DNA from: Novosphingobium sp. ZN18A2
Lineage (GTDB): Bacteria; Pseudomonadota; Alphaproteobacteria; Sphingomonadales; Sphingomonadaceae
DNA length: 64,000 bases
Assembly (NCBI RefSeq): GCF_036784765.1
Contig: NZ_CP136651.1
Span: 1,302,001 to 1,366,000, forward strand
Direction of reading: 5' to 3'
The translations under genes were made by a program, and so were the position numbers. The first letter of the stretch is position 1, and each line of letters opens with the position of its first letter. The notes beneath the pieces are model-generated. The model was not told where the DNA came from. It ran no database searches and saw only the letters and a program-made list of their open reading frames with translations. Of the stretch, positions 43,412-52,756 are shown piece by piece.

Positions 43412-45445
43412 ATGAGGCCGAATGGCGCACCGCACCGCACGTCAGCCGCGGTCGCGGCTCTTTCGCTGATGCTGGCGGGTTGTGGCGGCGGAAACGGGAA
43501 TTCGGTTCCCGGAACCTTTCCCACGCCTACGCCCACACCAACGGCCACCGGCGCGCGCGTCTATCCCACGGTGCAGGAGGCATCGCTTTCGGTAACCGAT
43601 GTGCAGCAGGTTATCGCGCAGGCGGTTGGCGAGGCGCAGGCGCGCAACCTGCCGGCGGTGATCGCGGTGACGGACCGGGTGGGCAACGTGCTGGCCGTGT
43701 TCCGCATGAACGGTGCGAAGGCGACGATGCTGACCAGCACCTATAACTCGGAATTCAAGCAGCAGATTGCCAATCCGGTCGATGCCGAGGGGTTGACTCT
43801 TCCCGCGGAAGTCGGCGCGATCGCCAAGGCGGTAACCGCCGCCTACCTGTCGTCGGGCGGCAACGCCTTTTCCACCCGCACCGCAAGCGAGATCGTGCAG
43901 CAGCATTTCCCGCCCGCGCCGCAGACGCCGGGACTGGAAAGCGGTCCGCTGTTCGGCGTGCAGTTCAGCCAGTTGCCCTGTTCCGACCTTACCGCGCGGT
44001 TCCAGGCCGGCGGGGGGAGCATATTCCGCAATCCCGTGACGCAGACCGAGGACAGCAGCCCCGGCCTGATCGGACCCAAGCGTTCGCCCATTGGGCTTTC
44101 GGCCGATCCGGGCGGGATGCCGCTGTACAAGAATGGCGTGCTTGTCGGCGCGGTCGGCGTGATGGCCGATGGCGATTACGGCTTCGATCCCGATGTGACG
44201 GACGTGGACAACGATGGCGAGGAGTACATCGCGCTCGCCGGGCTTCAGGGATTTGCGCCGCCCGACAACATCACCGGAGACAAGATCACCGTAGACGGCA
44301 CGACGCTGCGTTTTTCGGACGCGACGGTGAACAACCTTGCGCCGCTTCAGACCAATTTCAGCGCGATCAACAATGCCGCGGGCACGCTGATCCCGGTGCG
44401 CGGATACAATGACGGCGCAATTGTCGCGGGCACCGCCTATGGCACGGAGGCCAGCGGTTTCCGTTACGCGACCACCGCCGAATTCGACAATCCCGACGCA
44501 TTCGTGCTGACCGACGGTTCGGGCAACGATCGCTTTCCGATCCGCGCCGCGACCGACGGCGGCACCAACTCCAGGCCCTTGACCAAAGCCGAAGTGCGCG
44601 AAATCCTGACGCAGGCGTTCAAGGTGATGAGCCGCGCGCGGGCGCAGATCAGGCGGCCGCTGGACAGCAGGGCCGAAGTGTCGATCAGCGTGGTCGATAC
44701 GCACGGCGCGGTGCTGGGCATTGTGCGCGCGCCCGATGCGCCGATCTTCGGCATCGACGTATCGTTGCAGAAAGCGCGCACGGCCACGTTCTTTTCCAGC
44801 CCCGACGCGGCGACCGCGTTGCAGGGCGATCCCGACCAGGAAATTCCCGATTTCGTCGGCCGGGTGCGCAACTTCCTGGGCGACCAGACGGCCCTTACCG
44901 GCACCAAGGCCTTTGCCGACAGGTCTGGCGGCAACCTGTCGCGCCCCTATTTCCCCGATGGGCAGCTTGGCACCGCCAACGGTCCGCTGAGCCGCCCGAT
45001 CGCGCAGTTCAACCCGCTGGCCACGGGGCTGCAATTCGCGCTGGTCAGGTCGAACGTGCTGGCCCATGCCGCCTATATCGGCGGTGCGGCCAACGATACC
45101 GCGCACCAGTGCACGTCCATCCCGATCAAGGCGAGCGCCAACGGCCAGCAGCGGCTTGCCAATGGAATCCAGATTTTCCCCGGATCGGTGCCGATCTATC
45201 GTGGCACCCAGCTTGTCGGCGGAATCGGCGTTTCGGGCGACGGTATCGACCAGGACGACATGATCAGCTTCCTTGGCGCGAACAATGCCGGTGTTTCGCT
45301 CGGCACGCTAGGCAATGCGCCCAAGGACATGCGCGCCGATACGATCGTGGTCCCGGTCGGCAACGGGGTGCGGCTGCGCTATGTCAATTGCCCGTTCGCG
45401 CCGTTCCTCGACAGCAGCGACCAGAACGTCTGCGAGGGCTTGTGA
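43412..45445 (+). CDS. lipoprotein with two GlcG/HbpS-like (DUF336) domains
   Basis: 677 aa. A lipobox LMLAGC puts the lipidated cysteine at residue 24; a Pro/Thr-rich linker (PTPTPTPTATG) follows. Two GlcG/HbpS-type domains can be seen: the first begins SVTDVQQVIAQAVGEAQARN with AVIAVTDRVGNVLAVFRM, the second LTKAEVREILTQAFKVMSRA with VSISVVDTHGAVLGIVRAPD. Each ends in the family's VPIY-x-G-x-LVG-x-GV pattern. HbpS proteins bind haem or sense redox stress, which fits the neighbouring cytochromes. DVTDVDNDGEEYIAL may bind calcium. It is coupled to the next gene by a GTGA overlap. Probably anchored in the outer membrane (inference). Confidence 0.83.
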   Translation: MRPNGAPHRTSAAVAALSLMLAGCGGGNGNSVPGTFPTPTPTPTATGARVYPTVQEASLSVTDVQQVIAQAVGEAQARNLPAVIAVTDRVGNVLAVFRMNGAKATMLTSTYNSEFKQQIANPVDAEGLTLPAEVGAIAKAVTAAYLSSGGNAFSTRTASEIVQQHFPPAPQTPGLESGPLFGVQFSQLPCSDLTARFQAGGGSIFRNPVTQTEDSSPGLIGPKRSPIGLSADPGGMPLYKNGVLVGAVGVMADGDYGFDPDVTDVDNDGEEYIALAGLQGFAPPDNITGDKITVDGTTLRFSDATVNNLAPLQTNFSAINNAAGTLIPVRGYNDGAIVAGTAYGTEASGFRYATTAEFDNPDAFVLTDGSGNDRFPIRAATDGGTNSRPLTKAEVREILTQAFKVMSRARAQIRRPLDSRAEVSISVVDTHGAVLGIVRAPDAPIFGIDVSLQKARTATFFSSPDAATALQGDPDQEIPDFVGRVRNFLGDQTALTGTKAFADRSGGNLSRPYFPDGQLGTANGPLSRPIAQFNPLATGLQFALVRSNVLAHAAYIGGAANDTAHQCTSIPIKASANGQQRLANGIQIFPGSVPIYRGTQLVGGIGVSGDGIDQDDMISFLGANNAGVSLGTLGNAPKDMRADTIVVPVGNGVRLRYVNCPFAPFLDSSDQNVCEGL

Positions 45446-47565
45446 TCCAGCCCGCCATCGCCTTGATTGTCCCGTTGGTGGGCGCATCGGGAGCGAACCC
45501 GGCGGCAATGCCGCTTACATTCGGGACGTTGCCTTCAAGCGACATGGCGGCTGGCGGCATTCCCGCGGTACTGTTCGGCGCAGGCGCCGAAGGTGCGACG
45601 GATGCGGCGCAGGCGGACCAACCAGCCGCTGATCCGAAGCAAGTGCGCGAAGAAGACGCCAAGACCGCCCAAATGCCGAAGAACACTCCGGCAGAAGCGA
45701 AACCCGCCGTAGCCAATGACGGACCGGAAATAGACGCGGGCGACGCGCTGATCGACGGTCGCCGCCGTCCCGGCTATCAAAAGCAGCTTCCCGAACGGAT
45801 CGAGCAATTCAACCAGGGTGCGGTCACCGCGCCGCCACCCGAAGCGTTTTACGAAAAATACGATGGCGAAGGCCCGGTCGGAAGCCTTTCGCTCGACGTT
45901 GCGGTGCCCGACCGATGGCGCATAACGTCTTCGCTCTGCCCGAAAAAGAACCCGAAGACCGGCCAGAAGAACCGGGCCATATTCACCCTGTTCCCGAACC
46001 TGGAAAACGTCTGTCATTCGACGCTCGACCCCTTCCACCACAACGTGCTGAAGGGCGACAAGCCGATCCGCGCGAAAGACAAGCCGGGCTTCCTGAAGGG
46101 CGACGACTGGTTCTTCATCGTCAACGCCACGTCCGATACCGTGATCGAGCCGCGCACGTTCCCGATTCCCGTCAGCGTCCAGACGACCGAACGGCCCAAC
46201 TCGGTTGACACCTTCGGCAAAGGGCAGAGCCTTGTGCTCTCGCAGACCTTCATCGCCGGGGTGTCGCTGCTGAAGGGGATGACGGCCTACAAGCCGCCGA
46301 TCGTGGAATACCGGCTGACGCTGGCCGCGAACATGAGCTATGTGAACGTGCCCGAACGGCGCGTTCTGGATGTGCGCCCCAGTCGCGAGACGCAGCGGCT
46401 TGACGGGTTCATCGGGGTGCAGGACGCCTTTATCGACTATCACCTGGGGCGCTTCGACACGAGCCGGTACGATTTCGTGTCCGTGCGCCTTGGTATCCAG
46501 CCGATCACCACCGATTTCCGCGGGTTCCTGTTCCTCGACAACCAGCTTGGCCTGCGCATCTTCGGCAACCGGGACGATAACCGTTGGCAGTTCAACCTTG
46601 GCGCGTTCTGGCGGCTTGAGAAAGACACCAATTCGGGCCTGAACAACGTTTTCGCCACGCCGCGCAGGGACTGGGTGTTCCTTGCCAACGCCTATCGCCA
46701 GGATTTTCCGTTCACCGGGCTGACCAGCGAAGTGTCGGTCACCTACAACATGAACCGGGAAAAGAACGACGTAGAGATCGACAAGAACGGCTTCCCGGTC
46801 CGCCCCGCGCTGATCGGCAACTTGCGCGGCCGCGATTACGACGTGGTCTATCTGGGATACGGCGCCGACGGGCGGATCGGCCGGATCAACGTGACCGCGC
46901 AGGTCTATGGCGCGCTGGGGCAGGACCGCGACAACTTCCTCACCAGCCGCCCGGCGAAAATCCACGCGCTGTTTGCGGCGGCGGAGCTGAGCTATGACCA
47001 GGACTGGATGCGTTTTCGCCTTTCGGGCCTCTATGCCAGCGGCGACAGCGATCCCTATGACAACACCGAAGGCGGCTTCGACGCCATCTTCGAGAACCCG
47101 CAGTTCGCCGGGGCGGATACCAGCTACTGGATTCGCCAGGCGATTCCTTTTGCGGGCGGCGGGCGCGTGATCTCGGTCAACGGGCGCAACGGCATCCTCA
47201 ATTCGCTGCGCAGTTCGAAAGAGCAGGGGCAATCGAACTTCACCAACCCCGGTACGGTGCTTGTGGGGGCGGGCGGAGATTTCGACCTGACGCCCGAAGT
47301 GCGCGTTTCGACCAATGTGAACCACTTGTGGTTCGACAATACCCGCGTGTTGCAGGTGCTGCGCAACGAAGGTTCGATCCCCCGCGACATCGGGTGGGAT
47401 ACCTCGGTCTCCACGATCTGGCGGCCCAACGCATCACAGAACATCGTCTTCCGCCTTTCGGGAGCGATGCTTTTCGCCGGTTCCGGCTTCAAGGACCTGT
47501 TTACCCAGCAGGACCGCAAGAGTCGCTACTATTCCGTCCTTGCCAATGCGATCTTCTCGTTCTGA
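45442..47565 (+). CDS. predicted outer-membrane beta-barrel protein of a cytochrome cluster
   Basis: 707 aa. From about residue 180 the sequence alternates polar and hydrophobic residues in strand-length runs (for example YDFVSVRLGIQPITTDF, WQFNLGAFWRLEK, VVYLGYGADGRIGRINV) and ends in ANAIFSF, with the terminal Phe typical of outer-membrane barrels. The N-terminal 110 residues are Ala/Pro/Lys-rich and low-complexity. The length is near MtrB-type porins (about 700 aa), but I do not recognise the family by sequence. GTG 45442 overlaps the previous stop (GTGA); the resulting N-terminus (IQPAIALIVPLVGASGA) is a weak signal peptide without positive charge, so the start is uncertain. Confidence 0.78.
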   Translation: MIQPAIALIVPLVGASGANPAAMPLTFGTLPSSDMAAGGIPAVLFGAGAEGATDAAQADQPAADPKQVREEDAKTAQMPKNTPAEAKPAVANDGPEIDAGDALIDGRRRPGYQKQLPERIEQFNQGAVTAPPPEAFYEKYDGEGPVGSLSLDVAVPDRWRITSSLCPKKNPKTGQKNRAIFTLFPNLENVCHSTLDPFHHNVLKGDKPIRAKDKPGFLKGDDWFFIVNATSDTVIEPRTFPIPVSVQTTERPNSVDTFGKGQSLVLSQTFIAGVSLLKGMTAYKPPIVEYRLTLAANMSYVNVPERRVLDVRPSRETQRLDGFIGVQDAFIDYHLGRFDTSRYDFVSVRLGIQPITTDFRGFLFLDNQLGLRIFGNRDDNRWQFNLGAFWRLEKDTNSGLNNVFATPRRDWVFLANAYRQDFPFTGLTSEVSVTYNMNREKNDVEIDKNGFPVRPALIGNLRGRDYDVVYLGYGADGRIGRINVTAQVYGALGQDRDNFLTSRPAKIHALFAAAELSYDQDWMRFRLSGLYASGDSDPYDNTEGGFDAIFENPQFAGADTSYWIRQAIPFAGGGRVISVNGRNGILNSLRSSKEQGQSNFTNPGTVLVGAGGDFDLTPEVRVSTNVNHLWFDNTRVLQVLRNEGSIPRDIGWDTSVSTIWRPNASQNIVFRLSGAMLFAGSGFKDLFTQQDRKSRYYSVLANAIFSF

Positions 47566-47569
47566 ACCG

Positions 47570-50500
47570 ATGACAGCGCGCCTCGCCTCTTTCGCTCCCG
47601 CCAGCTTCCGCCGGTTTCCGCTCGCGTGGTTCCTGCTGGCGCTGGCATTCCTGATCGTTCCGGTGGCGCTGCGCGCCTCTGACGAGGAAAAGCCACAGGA
47701 CGTCCACTACATGAAGGCGCCTTCCGCGCCGCGCGGGCAACCGGGTGAAACCGCGAAGGAACAGTGGGCCTATGTCGACAAAAAGAACGAGGGCTGCGTT
47801 TCCTGCCATACCAAGTCCGACCACAAGACGATGCACGCCAGCCCGGCGGTTGTGCTGGCCTGCGTCGACTGCCACGGCGGCAATTCGAAGATCGTCGCGG
47901 ACAAGAGCTGGGACTGGAAGGGGCTGCAATACACCACCGCGATGAACGAGGCGCACGTCCTGCCCAAGTATCCGCAGGCGTGGGGCTGGCCTTCATCCGC
48001 CAATCCAAAGCGGTCATACGCCACGCTGGCGAAGGAAAATCCCGAATTCGTGCGTTTCGTGAACCCGTCGGACTATCGCGTGGTGCGCGAGGCTTGCGGC
48101 GCCTGCCACATGAATATCATCACGGCGTCCGAACGATCGCTGATGACGACGGGCGCGATGTTGTGGGGCGGCGGCGCGTATAACAACGGCATCGTCCCCT
48201 TCAAGAACTACATGTTCGGCGAAAGCTATACCCGCGATGGCGAGCCCGCGCTGATCAAGTCCCCGTCTGACGAGATCGGCCCCGACGGCAAGCCGATGTG
48301 GGGCACGGTGACACCCGCCGAAAAGGCGCGCGGCGCGCTGCCTATCCTCTATCCGCTGCCGACATGGCACACGATCCCGCCGTCGGACGTGTTCCGCGTG
48401 TTCGAGGACGGCGGGCGCGTGATCAATCCGCAGTTCCCGGAGATCGGCCTGCCCAATTCCACCGGCCAGATCCAGCGCCTGGATGAGCCGGGACGGCCCG
48501 ACATCAAGCAGTCGAACCGCGGCCCCGCCACCGGTCTGCGCGTTGCGATCGCGGTGCTGAACATTCACAAGACGCGGCTTAACGACCCGTTCCTTTACCA
48601 GATGGGCACGAACGACCAGCCAGGGGATTATCGGTCTTCCGGCTGCGCGGCCTGCCACGTGATCTATGCCAACGATCGCGAACCGCGGCACAGCCTGGAC
48701 TATGCCAGGTGCGGTCGCGACGGGCAGACGATCACGGTCGATCCCACCATCAACCGCCTGCGCGAAGGCGAGCATCGCACCGAAAAATTCGGCACCTTCG
48801 ACCCGACGAGGCACGAGGAACATTCGCTGGTGCGCGGCACGGTGCTGGGCGCGGACGGCGGGGGATACCTGGGCGGTGACAGCACCTATCCCGAAAATTC
48901 GAAGCACATGGCCGAAGACTGCTTCAAGTCCATCCAGTCGGCAGAGCAGCTTTCCACGTTCTCGTCCGGCGCGGGCGTGGCGCCGCATGGATCGATGCCG
49001 GGTCACAAGATGTCGCAGGCCGAAGCGCACGCGACGGCGGGTCTGGACGAAAGCGGCCATGCGGCGGACGGCGGCCCGGTGCCGATGCAGGAGCGTGAGC
49101 GCGGGCATCCGCTGGTCCACGGCTTCACCCGCGCCATCCCGACCTCGCAGTGCATGAACTGCCACATGCACCAGCCCAACATCTTCCTGAACAGCTATCT
49201 CGGCTACACGATGTGGGATTACGAATCCGACGCGCCGTTCATGTGGCCGGGGCCGGAAAACAAGGCGCCCAAGCCGCCGAAGCTGTCCGAAAAGGACTAT
49301 CAGCGCATCTTCAAGAAGCAGTTCCACCCGACGATGTCGGAACAGCACGAGGTGCTGGACCGCAACCCCGAAGGCGCGGCGCCGCGGGGCCTGTGGCGCG
49401 ACGTGGAATTCCTGCGCAATGTCTATGACCTGAACAGCAAGCTGAAGACCGAGCAGTTCGCGGATTATCACGGTCACGGCTGGAACTTCCGCGCGATCCT
49501 GAAGCGCGACCGGCGCGGCAACCTGCTCGATGCCGATGGCGACATGAGCACGTACGGCACCGATACCAGGCATATCATCAACCCTGACGATCCGCAGAAG
49601 TGGCGCAAGGGCAAGGAAGGCGCGTTCGTGCCGGTGGGGCCGGACAATCCGGGCAAGACCGTGCACATGATGGACATCCATGCCCAGCTTGGCATGCAGT
49701 GCGCCGATTGCCACTTTGCGCAGGACAATCACGGCAACGGCCTGATCTATGGCGAAGTGGCGAACGCGGTCGAAATAGGCTGCAAGGACTGCCACGGCAC
49801 CGCCGATGCCTATCCCACGCTGATGACGTCCAACCTAGCCGCGCCTCCGGGCGGGCACGATCTTTCGCTGTTGCGCAACATGGACGGGCAGCGCCGTTTC
49901 GAATGGATGCACGACAAGAACGGCCGCCGCGTGCTGATCCAGCGATCGGTAATCGATCCGAAGCTTTCATGGCAGGTCAGCCTGGTGAAGGATTCGGTCG
50001 ATCCGAAAAACAAGGGGCTGACGAAGCCCGACGGCGCGCCGGTGTTCAATCCCAAGGCCGCCCGCGCCAAGCTGATGAGCAAGAGCGGATCGGAAACCGG
50101 AATCTACAAGTTCGGGCTGGGCGTTCCCAAGTCCGATCGCGCGCACCCCGACGGCGACATGGCGTGCTTTACCTGCCACCTTTCGTGGACCACCAGCTGC
50201 GCTGGCTGCCATCTTCCGATCGAAGCCAACTGGAAGATGAAGATCCACAAGTACGACGATGAAGCCACGCGCAACTATGCGACCTACAACCCGCAGGTGG
50301 CGCGCGACGACATGTTCCAGCTTGGCAAGCACCAGACTACCAAGACCAGCGAATCCGATCCGGTTAAGTTCGACAAGGACGGCAATCCGATTGGCGGCAA
50401 GTCGATCATCGCGCCGATCCGTTCAAGTTCCGCGCTGATCCTTTCGTCGAGCAACATCAATCGCGAACGCATCTATGTGCAGCAGCCGCCGATCAGCGCG

Positions 50501-52156
50501 ATCGGCTACAGCTCGCAGGCATTCGCGCCGCACTTCCCGCACACGGTTCGCCTCAACGAAACCAAGCAATGCACCGATTGCCACCTGTCGAAGGCGGACG
50601 ATAACAACGCGATCATGGCGCAGCTGCTCTTGCTGGGCACCAATTACGTGAACTTCGTGGGCTTCAACGCGTGGTTCGGCCTCGATACCGGGTTCGAAGC
50701 GGTACGCGTGACCGAATGGAGCGAGCCGCAGGCGGTGATCGGCAGCTATCTCCAGCGGTATGCCTATCCGGATGACTACAAGAAGTTCGTTGCCGAAGGG
50801 CGCGAGTTGAAGAGCCGCACGACCGGCAAGATCTTCGGCAAGGATTTCTCCGGCGAGGAAGGCAATCGCGAGACCTACCTGAACACCACGCAAGGCACGA
50901 AGGACGCGGTCCGCTGCCTCCAGATGCGCGGCGAATACATGTTCGTGGCCGAAGGGAAGGGCGGTTTCCGCGCCTATGACATCGCGTCGATCGGCAACAA
51001 GGCGTTTTCGGAGCGCATCATTTCGGCGCCGTTCTCGCCGCTGGGCCATGACACGCACGTCAAGACCACAGACGCGACCTGCATGGCGCTGCCCACGAAC
51101 CAGAACATCGCGCCCACGCGCAACACGCCCGAACTGCGCAAGGTGAACCAGGAACAGCCGTTCTCGCCCGTCTATCACTATGCCTTCATCACCGACCGGG
51201 TAGAGGGCCTGATCGCGGTGAACGTGGATACGCTGGCCGATGGCGAGTTCCGCAACAACTTCTTCTCGCGCCAGTTCACCTTCAATCCGGACGGTGTGCT
51301 GACGGGCGCGCGGCACATCACGCTGGCGGGCGATTATGCCTATATCGTGACCGACAAGGCGCTCGTCACCGTGCACCTGCCCAAGCCGTGGTCCCCGCAA
51401 AAGCCGTGTGAGGTTGCCGATCCGCTGAAGCACAAGAATGGCGAGACCTGCCTCGATCCCAAGGTTACATCGGTCGTCCCGCTCGACGATCCGCGCGCAT
51501 CGGCGCTGCAGTTCCGCTATCTGTGGGTGACGACCGCGCACGGGCTGGAAGTAATGGACGTCACCGACATGGCGCATCCCAGGGAAGTGCCCGGGGCAAC
51601 GGTGCCGCTCGACGATGCGCAGCGCGTCTATGTCGCGCGGACATATGCCTATGTCGCGGCGAAGAAGCAGGGTCTGGTGATCGTGGACGTGACCGATCCG
51701 ATCAAGCCCAGGATCTACCAGCAGTTCACCGCCGGCGGGAAACTGGACGATGCCGAAGACGTGATCGTGGGGTCAACCAACGCATCGGCGTTCGCCTATG
51801 TCGCGGACGGGAAGAACGGTGTGAAGGTGATCCAGCTGACATCGCCGGAAAGCCAGCCCGGCTTCTACGGTTTCGCGCCCGAGCCCAAGCCGGAACTGAT
51901 CGCCTGGGCGAAAACGCCCAGCCCGGCGCTGGCCCTGTCGAAGGGGCTGGACCGCGACCGCGGCGTTGACGAGACGGGCGGCCAGATCGCGATCTTCGGC
52001 CGGCTGGGCGCGCGTCCCTTCAACCGCAAGGAGATGGAGACGCTGTTCCTCAATTCGAAGCGGCAGCCCTACAAGGTGTCGAACAGCGTGGACATGACCC
52101 TGTGGGTCGATGCGACACCCGAGAAACCGCCGCTGCTGGCCAAAAGCGACCAATAG
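47570..52156 (+). CDS. giant decahaem c-type cytochrome with LVIVD-repeat C-terminus
   Basis: 1,528 aa. An N-terminal signal (FPLAWFLLALAFLIVPVALRA, cleavage before SDEE) exports it; there is no lipobox. Ten CXXCH motifs lie between C76 and C1001: CVSCH, CVDCH, CGACH, CAACH, CMNCH, CADCH, CKDCH, CFTCH, CAGCH, CTDCH. From about 1130 to 1430 come LVIVD-type repeats, the clearest being GLEVMDVTDMAHP, GLVIVDVTDPIKP and GVKVIQLTSPES, which usually build a beta-propeller. The start lies four bases after the barrel gene's stop, so it is the last gene of the unit. The architecture suggests an electron-transfer protein with a propeller for substrate or protein binding; whether it is periplasmic or surface-exposed cannot be read. 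Confidence 0.9.
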   Translation: MTARLASFAPASFRRFPLAWFLLALAFLIVPVALRASDEEKPQDVHYMKAPSAPRGQPGETAKEQWAYVDKKNEGCVSCHTKSDHKTMHASPAVVLACVDCHGGNSKIVADKSWDWKGLQYTTAMNEAHVLPKYPQAWGWPSSANPKRSYATLAKENPEFVRFVNPSDYRVVREACGACHMNIITASERSLMTTGAMLWGGGAYNNGIVPFKNYMFGESYTRDGEPALIKSPSDEIGPDGKPMWGTVTPAEKARGALPILYPLPTWHTIPPSDVFRVFEDGGRVINPQFPEIGLPNSTGQIQRLDEPGRPDIKQSNRGPATGLRVAIAVLNIHKTRLNDPFLYQMGTNDQPGDYRSSGCAACHVIYANDREPRHSLDYARCGRDGQTITVDPTINRLREGEHRTEKFGTFDPTRHEEHSLVRGTVLGADGGGYLGGDSTYPENSKHMAEDCFKSIQSAEQLSTFSSGAGVAPHGSMPGHKMSQAEAHATAGLDESGHAADGGPVPMQERERGHPLVHGFTRAIPTSQCMNCHMHQPNIFLNSYLGYTMWDYESDAPFMWPGPENKAPKPPKLSEKDYQRIFKKQFHPTMSEQHEVLDRNPEGAAPRGLWRDVEFLRNVYDLNSKLKTEQFADYHGHGWNFRAILKRDRRGNLLDADGDMSTYGTDTRHIINPDDPQKWRKGKEGAFVPVGPDNPGKTVHMMDIHAQLGMQCADCHFAQDNHGNGLIYGEVANAVEIGCKDCHGTADAYPTLMTSNLAAPPGGHDLSLLRNMDGQRRFEWMHDKNGRRVLIQRSVIDPKLSWQVSLVKDSVDPKNKGLTKPDGAPVFNPKAARAKLMSKSGSETGIYKFGLGVPKSDRAHPDGDMACFTCHLSWTTSCAGCHLPIEANWKMKIHKYDDEATRNYATYNPQVARDDMFQLGKHQTTKTSESDPVKFDKDGNPIGGKSIIAPIRSSSALILSSSNINRERIYVQQPPISAIGYSSQAFAPHFPHTVRLNETKQCTDCHLSKADDNNAIMAQLLLLGTNYVNFVGFNAWFGLDTGFEAVRVTEWSEPQAVIGSYLQRYAYPDDYKKFVAEGRELKSRTTGKIFGKDFSGEEGNRETYLNTTQGTKDAVRCLQMRGEYMFVAEGKGGFRAYDIASIGNKAFSERIISAPFSPLGHDTHVKTTDATCMALPTNQNIAPTRNTPELRKVNQEQPFSPVYHYAFITDRVEGLIAVNVDTLADGEFRNNFFSRQFTFNPDGVLTGARHITLAGDYAYIVTDKALVTVHLPKPWSPQKPCEVADPLKHKNGETCLDPKVTSVVPLDDPRASALQFRYLWVTTAHGLEVMDVTDMAHPREVPGATVPLDDAQRVYVARTYAYVAAKKQGLVIVDVTDPIKPRIYQQFTAGGKLDDAEDVIVGSTNASAFAYVADGKNGVKVIQLTSPESQPGFYGFAPEPKPELIAWAKTPSPALALSKGLDRDRGVDETGGQIAIFGRLGARPFNRKEMETLFLNSKRQPYKVSNSVDMTLWVDATPEKPPLLAKSDQ

Positions 52157-52188
52157 CGGCGATCTCGCTGGCGAACACAGGCTGGCCG

Positions 52189-52548
52189 TCAACTCTCGTC
52201 CAGCAGCAGCAGTTCGATCCGCACGACAAGCCGGGGGGCGGGAACCATCCTGTGATCCACCCGGCAAACCGTCGCATCCGCGACGAGCGTCCCCGGCAGC
52301 GTGAATTCGTGATCGGGCAGGGCTGCGATGAAATTCTCGCCGTCATGCGAAACGGCGCAGCCGTCGAACGATAGCGTGAATGCGTGGCGTGACCCGGCAA
52401 AGGTGACGCTCGCCCAGGGTGTTTCGCTGTGGTCCAGGATTTCGGCGCGCGGCCCCGCCAGTACGCGGATCGCACGGCCCAGGCGCTCGCCTGTGGACAG
52501 GCGGCGGCGCGGCGTGCGGGCGAGGGCGAGGGCGGTGTCATGCTGCAT
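52189..52548 (-). CDS. conserved-looking small hypothetical protein
   Basis: 119 aa, unrecognised, no signal peptide or membrane segment. A mixed alpha/beta sequence with regular strands (ASVTFAGSRHAFTLSFDGC, RLVVRIELLLLDES) suggests a small beta-rich domain. Its ATG overlaps the end of the 63-aa gene upstream by 11 bp, so the two are co-translated. Convergent with the decahaem gene, 32 bp away, with no clear terminator between. Confidence 0.65.
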   Translation of the reverse strand: MQHDTALALARTPRRRLSTGERLGRAIRVLAGPRAEILDHSETPWASVTFAGSRHAFTLSFDGCAVSHDGENFIAALPDHEFTLPGTLVADATVCRVDHRMVPAPRLVVRIELLLLDES

Positions 52549-52729
52549 CGGACGTCTCCCGAAGATAGATGTTCATGAAATGTTCCACACGTTCCGTCAT
52601 CGCGCGGCGGGGCTCGCGACCGTTGCGCAAATCGCCGATCAGACGCGGATCGTGGGCGGCGAGCCGGCCAAAGCGCGTTTCGGCCATTCCGGTCTGGCGA
52701 AGGAACTTCTCTATCTGGCGCAAGAGCAT
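52538..52729 (-). CDS. small HTH-like hypothetical protein
   Basis: 63 aa. The sequence (IEKFLRQTGMAETRFGRLA, then DLRNGREPRRAMTERVEHFM) has the spacing of a helix-turn-helix of the kind found in short alphaproteobacterial DNA-binding proteins, ending in a helix with FMNIYL. Divergent from the S24 regulator across 113 bp containing an inverted repeat, and overlapping the following 119-aa gene. DNA binding is inferred only. Confidence 0.6.
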   Translation of the reverse strand: MLLRQIEKFLRQTGMAETRFGRLAAHDPRLIGDLRNGREPRRAMTERVEHFMNIYLRETSDAA

Positions 52730-52756
52730 GGCCAAGCGACTCCCTGGAGGTTGGAT

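Noticed and set aside
45109..45441. N-terminal extension of the barrel gene back into the lipoprotein gene
   Set aside because: The extension is Arg/Gln-rich out-of-frame sequence of the lipoprotein gene; GTG 45442 gives a GTGA overlap.
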